From Hippophae tibetana (lineage: Eukaryota; Streptophyta; Magnoliopsida; Rosales; Elaeagnaceae): a DNA stretch of 64,000 nt. The DNA lies in the NCBI GenBank assembly GCA_037013495.1, contig CM072809.1, positions 1,054,001 through 1,118,000 on the forward strand, written 5' to 3'. The position numbers and the translations under genes are program-made. This document shows positions 10,961 through 24,100 of the stretch, piece by piece; the stretch's first letter is position 1; each line of letters begins with the position of its first letter. The notes below the pieces were generated by a model. That model worked only from the letters and a program-made list of their open reading frames with translations, ran no database searches and was not told the DNA's origin.

Positions 10961-13504
10961 TTATTTATTATTAAAATATTCATCGCTACTAAAAATTGAG
11001 ATATAAAGTAGAAATTTTTTTAATTTTTAATATTATTCTAAAATTAAAAATATTGCTTTAGGAATATCAATACTCGATAATAAACATACATCAATTTATA
11101 CACATAATTATGAATAATTAATTATAATGTTTCTCGTCAAAATAGTTTTAAAAATAGTACAGCTTAAGATTTAAGAAAAATATCAATAGCGTTTTTGAAG
11201 TTTACACTTTCTTTACAAATATTCCCCCACCTTTTAAAAATATTAAATATAACTTTAATAGAAATTATAGACAACAATTATTCAAAACAAAATTATAATA
11301 TCTTTAATATTAAATAAACAATAACATTCAACTAATAAAAGTTTTATATTTTAATTTTATTCAGATATTATAAAACTTACAACTAGAAAAATAAATAATT
11401 TTACTTAAAATTAAAAATATATACATATGCTTTACCGATTAAAAAAATATACATATGCTTTACCGATTAAAAAAATAAAAATTAAAGGACATGTAAAAAA
11501 TATTTTAATCCCAGATCACATATATTAAATTAATAATTCTCAAATTTTTAATAAAAAAATTTAGTTCTAACTTCAATTAAATTTTAAAACATATAACCTA
11601 ATATTAATGATAAAAATAATATAATAATTTTAATTTTAATATTTATAGTGAAATTAGTAACAAAATCAACTAATTTATAAAAGGAAGAAAGGCATTAACG
11701 ATACTCTAACTTTGCACAATTGTGTGTTATATTTCTATCATTTTTAAATTAAATATTTTAGTTTTATAATTTTAAAAATTATATATTTTAAGTCTTATAA
11801 TTTTGATATAAAAAATACATTTAGTCAAATATTTTAAGTTTTTTGAAATTGTGCACACCTTTAAAACTTATAATACTAAAGCGTTATAATTTCGAGATTA
11901 AATCGATTCTTTTATAAAAATTATGTAACCTCTTATGTCACTCATTAAAATTGAGACTATTATTTAAGAAAATAATATTTATGAATTATTAATTTAAATT
12001 AAATTGTATTTAACTCATTATTTTAATAAATTATTCAATTATTATATATATTTATTTATTTTTTGAATGCATAGTTATTTTTTGAATTATGTTAATTATA
12101 TCAAAAGTAAATTTTATTTTTTTTATAAACATTTAAAAATATTTTTTAATTTAATTTTTTAATTAATTAATTTTTTTATCAATAAATATTAAAAGGAGAA
12201 AAACTTAGATAATGTAGAAAAAATAAAAATATTTAAAAAAAACCGAGAGAGAGATAGGAGAATACATGGTAAATGAAATCAAGAATTTAAGATTAATTTT
12301 TTTATGACCATTTTTTAAATTTAAATACTTTTATAATTTTATGTGTTTAGTTTTTTTATTTTATAACCATAATAAATATTTAAATATATTTTTTATTTTA
12401 TTATTATACATAAAGGGTATTTAAATGATTTAGTAAAAAATGAAATAATATGTGAGAGAAAATAGATAGAAAAAAATTATCCAACCTTACTGTCATTAAC
12501 AACCATTTTTCAAAATTTAAAGATATTTGTAAGCATTAAAGACCATGTATGAGTGTTGATTTGCATTGATCACACAGTCAAAAAAATCCATCCACTTCTT
12601 CGACTTTATATAGAATGTCGCTGGAAAACGTTCGAAAATAACCTAATGCCTTGTCTACTTGACAAATTCTCTCTTTCAAAGACTGATGATCTGAATAATT
12701 ACTTTTGTATACTTATTTTAGTTGTTGCCACCATCAAATTTAATTGCAACATATATATGGATAGGATTATTAATTTAAAAATATTACATTATTTTTATAT
12801 TTTTATTTTAAGCCTCGAGATTTAAAAGAATAATTTTTTTTATATATTTATAAATTTCAAGAATATTTTTCATGTCAAATATATATATTATATTTTTTAA
12901 TTCTAGCGTAATTTAATTTTAACAAGTATTGAGCGTATATAGGAAAAGCTATTAGAAGGGAAACCATCTAAAATATCAACCATATAAAGAATCTGTAATT
13001 GCTTGCTAAAGAGTTGCTATTTCTAAGTTAGAATATTAACAGTGTTTAACAACGATAAATCGTCCCTAGAGTAATATTATATATTATAATTGAGTATTAA
13101 TTTTATTTATATAAGTTTAATATTTTAATCACTTTATATAATAAATTGCTTCTAATCATATAACTTCATATTTATGTTATTAAAATATATTAATTTTAAA
13201 AATCAAGTAACTTATATATCTTTTATAAAAAAAAATATGTAATGGAAGTATCAAAATGATATAAAAAAGTGACTTTTAAGATAATTTTTCCTTATAAATT
13301 TATAAATTTATCACAATCACAATCTCAATTAAAATTTATTTTTTATTGGTTAAGTTTTATAGATCCGATTATATTTGTTAATAATATTATATTATATAAT
13401 GTCTAAATATGTAGTTAAGATTATTGTTCAAAGGAGACATAGTAGGTAAATTGATACTAAAAATGAATAATTATTACACATTTGAATAATTATAGTTAAA
13501 AATT

Positions 13505-13800
13505 ATAAATTTTTAATCAAGATATTATAAAATAATATGAAAAAAATCATAGTTGGTGTTCCAAAATTTATAAATTTTAATATTTTTGAATATTACACAA
13601 GTGTTATACGTCAAATGTATATTTTTTATTTAATTAAAATAAAAACTAAAAATTATTAAGTTATAATAGGACTAAATAACGTATCTTAATATATATGCAG
13701 ACAAGAATTAAACAATATAAATCATAATAAATATATAAAAAATCCAACTCCGTGAAAGAAAAATGTATAAAATTAATATTATATATTATAAATAATAATG
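13505..13800 (+). repeat. Dispersed AT-rich repeat B, copy 1
   Basis: This block matches 16855-17170 in the same orientation. Shared landmarks in order are TATTATAAAATAATAT, TTGGTGTT, AATTAAAATAAAAACTAAAAA and ATATGCAGACAA. Divergence is substantial, so the duplication is old. No terminal structure or coding content was seen. Confidence 0.7.
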
Positions 13801-15689
13801 AATATTTATAATCATATGTGATATAACATATAGTAATTAAATTATACGTGAGATAAATGAATTATTTTTTAAGAAAATACTAGTAAAATTTAAAGAAAAC
13901 AATAAAATTATATTTTTAAAACTTGTAACTACAAAAATTCAATTAATATATTTTTACTATTAATAAAAGTCAGATCCATCATTTTCATATTGAATGTAAT
14001 TTAATTAGATGTCGTTTAAGTTTAATTACAATTATTTAAACTCATTCAATGTTGAATTTCGTTTAATTAAACTCGTTCAATATTATAGATATATTATTTT
14101 TGTTATTATATAAATTTTAAGTGTTATTTAATGTAATTTTTCTAAAATTTATAAAAAAATATTAAATATTTATCATTTTATTAGAGTCTATTTAGTAAGA
14201 ATTATATAATAGTATAATAAAAATATAAAAATATATGAAAAATATAAATGAATATGTAATAAAAGAAAAAAATATATTTAAATAATCAATTAAAAAAACA
14301 TTGTGTATGTATTTTTATAAAATATAAAACTATATTTATAAATATAAAAAAAAATTATCAAAAAGTTAAAAGAGACACGTGAACCTTAGCTCCATCATTG
14401 TTTATGATCCATCTGAAACTTAAAATAGATAGCATTTTTTTTTATATATATAATTGGAGTAGTGTTGCACATTCTATATTACATATTTATAATTAACTTG
14501 GTTCCTGTGAGATTTAAAAAATATAAAAACTTTTGTAACTATGCAGACTTGTAGATAATTTTGAGATTTATATCATTAGATATAGTTTTAGGAGTAAATA
14601 ATAGCATAACTTTTTTAATTATATAAGAATATATAGTTTATTAATCTTATTATATTTTATAATAATTTAATTTTTTTTATTTTAAAAAATGACAAAAAAT
14701 TGATAAATAAATATTTTTTATTTATTTAGATATCAATTTTATAAATTATTTTTAATAATTAAATAAAAATATTTTTAAAAAAAATCTGATAATTTGTTTT
14801 TATACCGTTTAAAATATATAAAAAATAATAAATAAGTTTAACCGATAAAGGTAATAAATTAACTTAACCGTGAAAAGTAAAAATAAAAAAACTAAGTAAC
14901 TAACGACTACATTTGTCTCGAATTTTTGTTGTTTAAAAAAAAAATAAAAAAAAATTGCTGTGAAGTACGGTGTGTGGTGGTTGGAGAATATTTATTTGAG
15001 AATATAATAAACAAACAGACATACACGCGGCTGTTGCATAGATATAGGCTATAGGCATGTAGAAGCAGCAGACAAGCATTCTATAAAAATACATGCCAAC
15101 TCACCACATCAGAGAGACAACAAGGGCATGTCTCGTACTAAAAGTTTTTATCATATAATTTTTGCATAAATATGTATTTAGTTGTTAATAAAAAAATATA
15201 TATTTAATTATAAAATAAGATTGTATTATTAATAATAAAAATTATATATATATAAAAAAATTTAATTATATCTAAATCATAAATGATAATTTATTTACTT
15301 TATTTAAATTTTAATTCTAAAATTATGTATCTTTAATTTATCTTTCATCTTAAATTATTATTATTTTAAATATATGAAAAATATAAAAATAATTTTAATA
15401 TTAATTTAAATAATTTTTTATAATTTAATTATTTTAATAATAAAAAATGCATAAAATAAATTAAATAATATTTTAAATATAAATTATTTTATTAACATAA
15501 ATTTCATTTGATTATATTATATAAAAATCATACAAAATAATTATAATATTTAATCTCTCCAATGTATTTAACAAAATTTATACTCAGTTGGGTTTGCTTT
15601 TAAAATGGCCCAAAGCCTAATTAATATAACAACAAATATGATAAATAATGACAAGTTAAAAAAAATAATTAATCCGAGTATCTTAATTA

Positions 15690-16185
15690 TTACAAATATT
15701 AAATAAAAGTATGAATTGTTTAAATGATTTAAGTTAAATAAGTTGTTTAATCTATTTGTTTAAAAAAATATTATTAAATTCTTTTATTTATAATATGTGT
15801 AATATATATATTTATATTTTTTGATAAGTATCTACATAAAAAATTAATATTTAATTTAAAAATTATTCAAATTTTTTAAGAAATTTTAAAAAAAAATTAT
15901 CTAATATCCAAAATCACATATTAAATAATAAAAATTTAATTTAAGTTTGATTTAAAAATTTACTAAAAAATTTGATTAATTTTTTAATTAAAATTTATTT
16001 TATTAGATATGTATCTACGAATAAATAAAAATACGTATATATTATATGTGGTATTATATTATATTAAATAAAAAATTAATTTTATCTGATATATTTTTCG
16101 TAAATAAGTAAAATTAAAAATACATATTAAAAAAAAGATTAAATAAACCCTAAGGTCTAAACAAGGGTCTAAACAAGGGTCTAAA
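15690..16185 (-). repeat. Dispersed repeat C, copy 1 (MITE-like)
   Basis: Read on the minus strand, this region resembles 33930-34548 on the plus strand. Both share a terminal block like CCCTTTGTTTAGA..TTAGGG..TTTAGTC and the internal order ATATGTGATTTTGGATATTAGA, then AAATATTAATTTTTTA. The other copy has imperfect inverted ends, which suggests a non-autonomous DNA element. The class is uncertain. Confidence 0.5.
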
Positions 16186-16192
16186 CAAGGGT
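16150..16192 (+). repeat. Three-copy 13-bp tandem repeat
   Basis: The unit GGTCTAAACAAGG is repeated three times in a row at the end of repeat C copy 1. It is a local expansion of that element's terminal motif. Confidence 0.85.
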
Positions 16193-17740
16193 GACCCTTT
16201 CCCTAAATAAAATGACTCCAAAGGCTGTTCTATTTCTGCGCCTTTAAAAATTACCAAAGAAAATGTCAGTGCCTTTTAGACAAATGGAATGGTAATGAGT
16301 TTATTGCGTACCCAACACACCTTCAGCCTTGCGTGTAACAGTCAGCTAATTTATGTCTAGATTAATGGCAGTTGGGAAACAAGCAAATTTTTTAAAATAT
16401 TTTGAAAGTATTGAAAAGTGGCTAGTATTATTAGAAAGAGATATACAAAATATAACCTGAATTATGCATGTATTCTCGATGACATCTTCTTATCACTGTT
16501 ATGTATACTTTTGTTTTGTTCGTATCTCTGGAATACATATTCTCATAGTACTGAAAAAATTATAGAAAAGAAAACATGTTTAGTTATTGGGCTAAATTTG
16601 GGGTTCATATACAAGGAGAATTGTTTTCAATTTAAATCAAAAATAATAATTTCTTTATTCTTGCAAGTAATTTCCATGCCCTACTTGTTGATTTCTTTCA
16701 ACCCCTCGTGAATTAGCTCGGAGATTTATTTCCAGGTCTATACAACAAATAAGTTTTTAAAATGTTAATTATGCATTAAAAGGTCTGGGGATAGCTCAAA
16801 ATAATAGACGTATTCAGATCCACAGGAGTATATATAAACTCAATAATAAAAATAAATAATTTTGTTTTTTAATTAAATTATTATAAAATAATATAAAAAA
16901 AACATTGATTGGTGTTAAATTTTTTATAAAGTTTAATGTTTTTGATTATTACACCATAATTATTATATATAAAATATGTATTTTTATACAATTAAAATAA
17001 AAACTAAAAACTACTTAAATTAAGTTATAACAAAACTAAATAACACAACTTAATACATATGCAGACAAAAAAAAATAAAAAAAATTAAATAACATAAATT
17101 ATAATAAATATGTAAAAAAACTCAAATATATGAAGAAAAAAAATAAGATCAATATTATATCTTATAAATTAAAAAAAATAATCGAGAAATTAAGATAGAT
17201 CGCGAGATAAAAGAAAGATAGAGAGAGAAAGTTTTTTGGTTTTTCATTCTTACTTAAATTAGACTAAATTGATTATATTTAAAAATTATTAGAATAAAAC
17301 AAACAAAACTCAAGTAACCTTATCAAAAGAATATAAGACTAAAATTACCCTTAGCTAGGTTTAATAATAATTCTTCATTGAATTATTGGTGAAAAATTCT
17401 AACAAGCCTTGTTCCCAAACATTCAAACTGAAAATAACTTGAAACGTGGTTTACATACAAGAGAGGAACTTTTTGCCCTCACAGTTCAGAATACAAAGTA
17501 GCTAACACTTCATCTTAGTTTCCACGAATATCCATTGTTGAAGTTGCACAATATCAGATAGCATAATCCATGGAAAATGATGCCTACAAAACGGAGAAAG
17601 CAATCAAAAGCAAGTTATTACAGCTTAACGGTCCTGACTGCAAAATGAGAATCTACAATAGTTCACCATTCATGCAAGTCAACTAAAGATAATTCTATAT
17701 CAGAATTTATAAAGATAGTAAGTGTCTCCATACATTGTGT
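16193..17740. other. Intergenic; repeat B copy 2 and unclassified unique DNA
   Basis: No supported gene. 16855-17170 is the second copy of repeat B (see 13505-13800). 17390-17700 is less AT-rich and looks like unique, possibly transcribed DNA, but holds no family-like reading frame. Confidence 0.5.
16855..17170 (+). repeat. Dispersed AT-rich repeat B, copy 2
   Basis: Direct-orientation relative of 13505-13800, about 3.3 kb away, with the same ordered landmarks including ATATGCAGACAA. It is diverged and non-coding. Confidence 0.7.
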
Positions 17741-17749
17741 TCATCTTTT

Positions 17750-17933
17750 GAATTGGTTCGGTTTTTGGACACTTTTAATTAGAAATAATATGAAAATTTT
17801 AATATATTATTAAACCGGTCCAGTTCGACTGGTTTAAAAATTAGTACAAACCGGACCGTTTGATTTATAAAACCGTTCAATCCAGTCTAATTCTCCAATT
17901 TGGTCCGATCCGGACCGGTTTATGGACACCCCT
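17750..17933 (-). mobile_element. Non-autonomous hAT-like / MITE-type repeat relic
   Basis: The segment is rich in GGTCCGG/CCGGACC-type words (AAACCGGTCC, ACCGGACCG, GATCCGGACCGG). On the minus strand it begins AGGGGTGTCCATAAACCGG and at the far side has a related GGTTCGGTTTTTGGACAC. This style of end is common in plant non-autonomous DNA elements. No transposase is present. The exact ends and the family are tentative. Confidence 0.35.
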
Positions 17934-18107
17934 ACTCAAAGGGACTTCAACAAATTGATCCATATTCTGGTAATGAATCGATAATGAAAAATAAGGCCAT
18001 AGATCATAAAACCTTATAACCCAATCCAGGCCACACTGCTTACAATGCAATACTTACATGGATGCTCAAATTTTAATAAAGTGAACTGCAAAGTGTAAAA
18101 CCCATAT

Positions 18108-18215
18108 GATATGGTCGTTCACAATTGGAAGAGAACAGGTTCAAAATTCAAATGTGGGCTAGTGCATTTGAGAGAGGAGGTGCTCAACCACTTGACCACT
18201 CCTGCGGTTCAATAT
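18108..18215 (-). repeat. Degenerate tRNA-derived SINE candidate
   Basis: On the minus strand an A-box-like TGGTCAAGTGG (18188-18198) is followed about 40 bases on by a weak B-box-like ATTTTGAACC (18138-18147). The order and spacing suit a tRNA-derived SINE. The tail and flanking duplications were not identified. Confidence 0.35.
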
Positions 18216-18518
18216 GGTTGTCCACCCGCCTTTATTTGTAATTTGCACCTACATAATTGTATTGGTCTAATTAAGACTGAATCCAATAGCATCGGCCTGA
18301 TGGACACAGCTATCAAATTTTGTTTTCAAGATAAAAATTAGAGTAATTCTTTATACATCGAGTTGTTAAACAATAATTGATTAAAATAATATGACTTATT
18401 TTTTCTACGTATAATTATCTGTCACATCTGTTGTTATACAACATCTTATTGGATAAAAACTTTTTGTAAAAATTAGTGAGAGATTCTCTAACCATCACAA
18501 CCTAATTTAGCAACCAGT

Positions 18519-18758
18519 TAAATCAAATACAACCATAAAGTTGGAATCCTTGTAAAGGAATAACTGAAAAGAACCCGATCCACAAATAAAGAGATAAAAC
18601 CAGGAATATTGATACTAAGAAAGCATTATACAAAAAGCTAAATCAAATACAACCATAAAGTTGGAACCCTTGTAAAGGAATAACTGAAAAGAACCTGATT
18701 CACAAATAAAGTGATAAAACCAGGAATATTGATAATAGGAAAGCATTACACAAAAAGC
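18519..18758. repeat. Two-copy 120-bp tandem duplication
   Basis: 18519-18638 and 18639-18758 are consecutive copies of the same 120-bp unit (starting TAAATCAAATACAACC), about 93% identical by eye, with no length change. It is non-coding and recent compared with the other repeats here. Confidence 0.95.
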
Positions 18759-19627
18759 ATAATCGACTATGAAAACAAATAGATGAATATGAATTATTAA
18801 GGGTCGGTGTACTACATCTTACAAGATTAGAGCGGATAAATCACATGTTTTTTATTGAATCACATAAGTTCCCTTGGTTTCATGAATTAACTTTGATAAA
18901 TTTGGTCAGACTCTGTGATTAGGTGATCATGTGACCAAATTTATAAGGGTATTTATGGTCTTACTTTTCATGTCTAATCCAATATAACTTGATAACAGCC
19001 CTAATAACTTCAATAAAATTATTAATGAAATACTTTCATAAATTTGGTGACATGACTAATAAATGACATAATCTAATCTAATTTTTGGTCAAAATATGAG
19101 TTAATTTTATGAAATCAGCAAAACCTATATATTCTCCTAAAAACAATGAAATTTCAGCTCTCCACTAGTAGTAGATCTAGCCTCTTCACCCAGTTATTAA
19201 CTGTAACAACAACAAGAATATTGCTATCTTCAGAATTATTCTGATATCTTCTATAAAATATTATAGAGCAGTTGTTCTAATTCTAAGTATACAATTTTAG
19301 TCAAATATTGAGTACGATCCAAAGGTAAATGAATTTCAAAGCATAAATTATCCAATTCACAACTTTAAGAAAAAAAAAGAAATTGAATTTGGCGACCATT
19401 TAAAAGGTTGGTGCATCGTTTTCAAGCTGAACACCGAGAAAAGTACCAACGTCATTCGAATTGCTACCACAACCTCCAACCACACATCAGGAACCGTTAA
19501 ATTATCTATTCATTGAAAGCAATTGGACTCAAATCCATCATAACAAAAAAAAAACCCTAACAGGCAAAATTCAAAAAGAAATCCAATGAAACTTGAAAAT
19601 TTATCCAAAATCAAATACCCGAACCTC

Positions 19628-20083
19628 TCAGGAAGCAGAGTGACGACCCTCACAAGCTGGGCTTTCGTCGAAATTCCTGGAGGGATACTTGGCTGTAACC
19701 ATTCCCACCTCGAAGACCAAGTTTTCTCCACTTGAACGAATCCCAGTAATAGACCACCACTTGAAGAAAGCTCGAACTTTTATTCCATCGAGCTTGGCGA
19801 TCCTACCATGCTCTATCTTACCAGTGATCTTGTTCGAGTAAATAGCCAGGTAGTTATCAGGCGGAAGTGTGACCTGGCAATCTCCACCCAGGCCGACGAA
19901 GAACTCACCGGACGTCTGATTGATAGCGTGGTTTATGACCTCGGAGGGTAAAAGGCCGATTGGGAAGCCATAGTTGGTGAGCTCTGTGTGGGCCAGAGAC
20001 GGAGATGGATACGAATTCGGGTTTTGATAGGAATTAGGTACGAAAAGGAAGATGATCAAAGAAAAGAAGAAGGATTTAATCAT
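19628..20083 (-). CDS. DUF538 family protein
   Basis: An intact single-exon gene for a 151-residue plant DUF538 protein. Residues 1-19 form a hydrophobic signal peptide (MIKSFFFSLIIFLFVPNSY), so the product is probably secreted. The DUF538 fold follows: NYGFPIGLLPSEV at about 38-50, then GGDCQVTLPPDNYLAIYS, IEHGRIAKLDGIKVRAFFKWW and the terminal SSGENLVFEVGMVTAKYPSR. Length and end are typical of the short DUF538 proteins. Their biochemical role is poorly defined; some members affect trichome size or stress responses. The bases below 19628 on the map would be its 3' UTR. The neighbours are unrelated. Identification is from motif recognition. Confidence 0.93.
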   Translation of the reverse strand: MIKSFFFSLIIFLFVPNSYQNPNSYPSPSLAHTELTNYGFPIGLLPSEVINHAINQTSGEFFVGLGGDCQVTLPPDNYLAIYSNKITGKIEHGRIAKLDGIKVRAFFKWWSITGIRSSGENLVFEVGMVTAKYPSRNFDESPACEGRHSAS

Positions 20084-22945
20084 GGTGTACGTTTATTAAA
20101 TTATAATCAGTTACTTTATTTATTTGCTACTTTTAACTTTTGGAAAATGTTTAGCAAATGAGAAAGTTTCAATTTTTGTTTTGGGGCTTTTGATAATTTT
20201 GCTTCGCGGGTCCGTCTATTTACGTTCTTTGGACTGTCGGCATTATTGTTTGGGTAAGAAAATTGATATTTGGAATTAAGGTTTGAAATGCGGATGTGCG
20301 GAAATTGGGATATGATTTTTAAGTAAATATTGAATTTATTATTGTTGTGGTTGAAAATTTTAAAAAAAATATAAGAATTGAAGATTTTTTTTTGAAAATA
20401 TCAATATAATAAATTATTTTTATTTAATATATATATTTTTAAATATTTATATTAGTCAATAAATTTATCAATTAATTAAAATATTATATAATAAAATGTA
20501 TATTTTTTAAATATTATAGAATAAATAGTTAAAATGTTTAAAAATAATTAAGTATATTATTTAATTGAATTTATTATTATAAATAAATAAATCTCGACAT
20601 TATGAAAATAAATTATGTTAATTATTTATTTTTAAAAGTATTATTATGTATAAAAAATATGCTAAAAATAAGAAAAAAAATGCTATAAATTCTCTTAGGT
20701 AAAAGTTAGAAAAAATTCAAATAAAATAATTATTTAGAGAAAAGAGAAAAATAAATTAAGAATTAATATATTTTGATATTTTATTTTATAATATTCATAA
20801 TATTTAAAATATTTTAGTAAAAAAATATTTAAACTATATTTTAATGATATTTTTAATAATTTTACTATAATTTAATCAAAAATATAAATATCATATTTGA
20901 ATATTAAAATATATAAAAAATAGATATTTTCATAATAATATCAACAATATCACTTATATTTTCATATTTGGAATTTACAAGTTAGTGGCAAAATACCAAA
21001 ACGTTGTGTTTGCTTGATTTTTCTATTTTTTTTATGTTATCAGTTTTATTTTGTAGTTGGGTGGTAATCTTTACACACAAACCTAACGTAACATTTGTAA
21101 AAACAAATTAATTATAATATTTTTAATATTTTAAAAAAATTGTTATTTATTATTATTATTATTATAAAATATTACCTTTTATTTTATAAATAAAAAATAA
21201 AAAATAAAATAAATTAATTTTTTTTATATACTAATTAACACGAAAATGTGAAACATGTAATAATAACACAATAACATTCAATACTGTACTAACAATGAAT
21301 CTGGGCCCTGGGTCATGTGCTTCTGGGCCAAAGTTTTTGTTTGATTAGGATGTGAATGGTGAGGAATGAGGATAAGCTCCGTTTGTTTTTTCTTTCCATT
21401 TTTTTTTTTTAGAAAAATAAAATTTTCTTCTTATACACTCGGTTGTGATACCATATAAAAACACCTATATAAAAAAAGGGTATAACACCACCACCTTGTG
21501 ACCATGTAAAAAGAAAGGAAGGGATAATAGTTAGGAGCAGGTATGGACATTTCTGACACATAATTAACTAGTTCGAAATGAGGAGCTGCATGTTATAGTC
21601 TTAGCAGTTGCCAGTTATCAGCGTGAAGTAAAGAGGAAAATGAGTGTTGTGATCGTTATACAATTCGATATTATTTATAATTATTTTTATTTTAAAAGTA
21701 AACTTTTTGAAGAGTTTATTTCTACCGAGAATTAAATATATTATGTTTAAGATTAAATGACTTTAATTATTACTTTATATTTTTTGTTTACTAATAACAT
21801 AGTCACATATTTACACTCTTTATATTTTTCTGAATTTGAACTCAACCAGTCTTTTAAATACCAACGTAGGCCATAATATCATTGTATTATTTGACAATAT
21901 AAAATGATTAATAATTTGTTTTATATTTCCATTAATATTATTAGTTAATTAATTTTAAAATATCTCCTTTTATTATTATTAAAGTCCCGTTTTAGGTATT
22001 AATCTCTCAAAATTCTGAGTCTTTCCATGGAGATCATAATTGCTTTTGTCTAGCTCCACACAACCGCTTTGCGTAAAATGTGCTGCTAATTTGCTAAGAC
22101 ACCGACTACTTTTAAACCCAAAAATGATATATTAAATGGGTTTGGATCCTTGATCTTTACTTATTTTTACATTTCATTCTTTAAAAATACATTTAATATT
22201 CTGCATTATTTGATACTGTTAAAACAAATTTTTTTATTACAAATAAATAATCATTGATCATAAAGATTAGAATAAAAAAATCATAGAGAATCCACCCCAT
22301 ATTAAATTACTTACATTAATCAAATAACTATACGACTACTCTAATTAAGTCAACTTATAGAATTTAGTTAAGCTAACACAATCTCTAAAATTTAAAGTTA
22401 GTAATCAATTGAAATGTCTATGGGTATAATATTCTTATGCGAATAGTGATTTGACACAAACGCTGCTTCACATGGTGCTTCTTTCATAAACTACGAAATG
22501 TATTTCTAACCCTTATAAGCACTTTTGAAAAAAAAAATTATATTTGATTCTAAAGCATTTTTTTATTACAAACACAAACAAATAGAACCTAAATCCTATA
22601 TCTGAAATGTTGCTGACACAATATGTATTTCTTCAACATTATAAATTTACCTTAAAAATTCAAACCATGCAAAAATGGAAACCGAGCATATAGGGCTTAA
22701 TTAGCATTTACATGATTGATGACACTGCCATGTATTGTACTTAAATGGCTTGCAAGTTGCAGCAGACTGACTGCAACTGTGTTCATACACAGTTCAAATC
22801 TGCACAAGAATAAAACAAGAAAGTCCAATCTTCATACACATATTACAATTTACGTTTACAATCCCAATGTTGAATATTGGGTTAGTGCCTTGCTATCCAC
22901 CATTTTCCCTTCAGAACTTTTTTTTTTTGGCAGGGATACTGAAAC
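20084..22945. other. Intergenic between DUF538 and HMA genes
   Basis: AT-rich with no supported gene. The part next to 20084 should hold the DUF538 promoter, but no clear TATA box stands out. The last ~200 bases before 22946 are likely the 3' UTR of the HMA gene. Confidence 0.5.
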
Positions 22946-24100
22946 CTAGATTGCAACGTGAGAAGGGAAATTCATATTATTATTTAAGTTCGTAGAATTC
23001 CAAAACTCAGCGTTTTTGACTTTAGATACACTCTCTAGCACTTCAAATGGTAGAATATCTCCAATTACAACCACCATCTTGCTTTCCAAGTCTACTTTAT
23101 ACGAACTCACCCCTGTTTTCATGTAAAACAGAGGAAAAGATTCCATCAGCCAAAATCATAATACAAAAATAAATAATCAATTTTTGACGACATACTTGAG
23201 AAATAATCTTGATACCACTGATTTTAACAAATAAATCTAATCAAATATCATATCTTTGATGACTTAAATCTAACAGTGAAGATTTAATTCTGTGTTATTT
23301 AATATTTTCCTTAATTTTAGAAGTTGTAAACTAATTTAAATTTTAAATTATGATAATATTTGCACCAATAATTTTAATTATTTTAAAATTAAGATAATTG
23401 GTTATATTTTGATTAACGTAATGGTCTCGAGAATGCTACACATACACAAAATCATGTTTCGTTACATTCTTTTGTTTGAATAACTTCTATTAAAAATTAC
23501 ATTAGAAGAAAATGCTTCTAATAAAGAATACATATTTTTAGTTCTTTTATGAACTTGAAAGATTTTTTTATGGAAAAAACTATAGTTCTTACAAGTAATT
23601 TATACTGCCACATTAAAAGAGATTTGCTAAGACAATATTGTGTGGTTAATATAAACGTGTTGAACAAGTACTACGCATGTTATAATGAGCCTTTTACGTA
23701 CAATATTTTACCTTCAATCTTTGAGATATGTTTCTCAACTTTTTTAGCACAACCATTACAATGCATTGAAACCCTTAACATTACCATCTGCATAAGTAGA
23801 AAGCTCCCATCATTTTGGAAATTTAAAAGCATCCGTTATTTTTTAGATTAAAGAATATGAATGCATAATACTAGTAAAGCAGAGAAACAAAATACATACC
23901 TTGGGCTTGAGTTGGAATGCTAATGTCTGATTTTCAGAAACAACATCCTTTAATCTCAAGAAATGACTACTTTTCTCGCTTGTTGTAATAAGTGACCTTC
24001 CCTCAAACTCTTCTTGTCTTTCCATAGAATTCGTACAGAAACAAGAACCTGACCCAGACGAAAGACAATCTAACATTCTTCCAAAACTAAGCTTCCCCAT
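22946..24100 (-). CDS. HMA-domain protein, NaKR/HIPP-like (heavy-metal-associated)
   Basis: A three-exon gene: 23900-24100 (67 codons), 23712-23787 and 22946-23112. All borders are GT-AG and in phase, giving 147 aa. The N-terminus (MGKLSFGRMLDC) matches the SODIUM POTASSIUM ROOT DEFECTIVE 2-like group, so I start at 24100 rather than two codons upstream. Exon 2 opens the HMA domain with the metal-binding CxxC (MHCNGCAKK; Cys77 and Cys80). Exon 3 completes the fold (YKVDLESKMVVVIGDILPFEVLESVSKVKNAEFW). The C-terminus (SHVAI) has no CaaX box, so isoprenylation is not supported. NaKR relatives act in phloem ion homeostasis and flowering; a metallochaperone-like role for this one is inferred. Intron 2 (23113-23711) holds an LTR-like remnant. 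Confidence 0.9.
23200..23400 (-). mobile_element. Possible Copia LTR remnant inside HMA-gene intron 2
   Basis: The minus strand reads AAATCAGTGGTATCAAG near 23209-23224. This has the same layout as the LTR end plus Met-tRNA primer site seen near 1208-1230. The AT-rich sequence beyond could be LTR. It is a small, old fragment; its family and limits are uncertain. Confidence 0.3.

Larger units (their letters stand above)
9151..16140. other. Long AT-rich intergenic region
   Basis: About 7 kb of very AT-rich DNA without any reading frame that resembles a protein. It contains a TA microsatellite near 9600-9621 and parts of three dispersed AT-rich repeats listed separately (10590-10960, 13505-13800, 15690-16185). 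The first ~100 bases after 9150 may be VIL1 promoter. A 114-codon frame at 9162-9506 has no recognisable domain and was not accepted. Confidence 0.7.
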
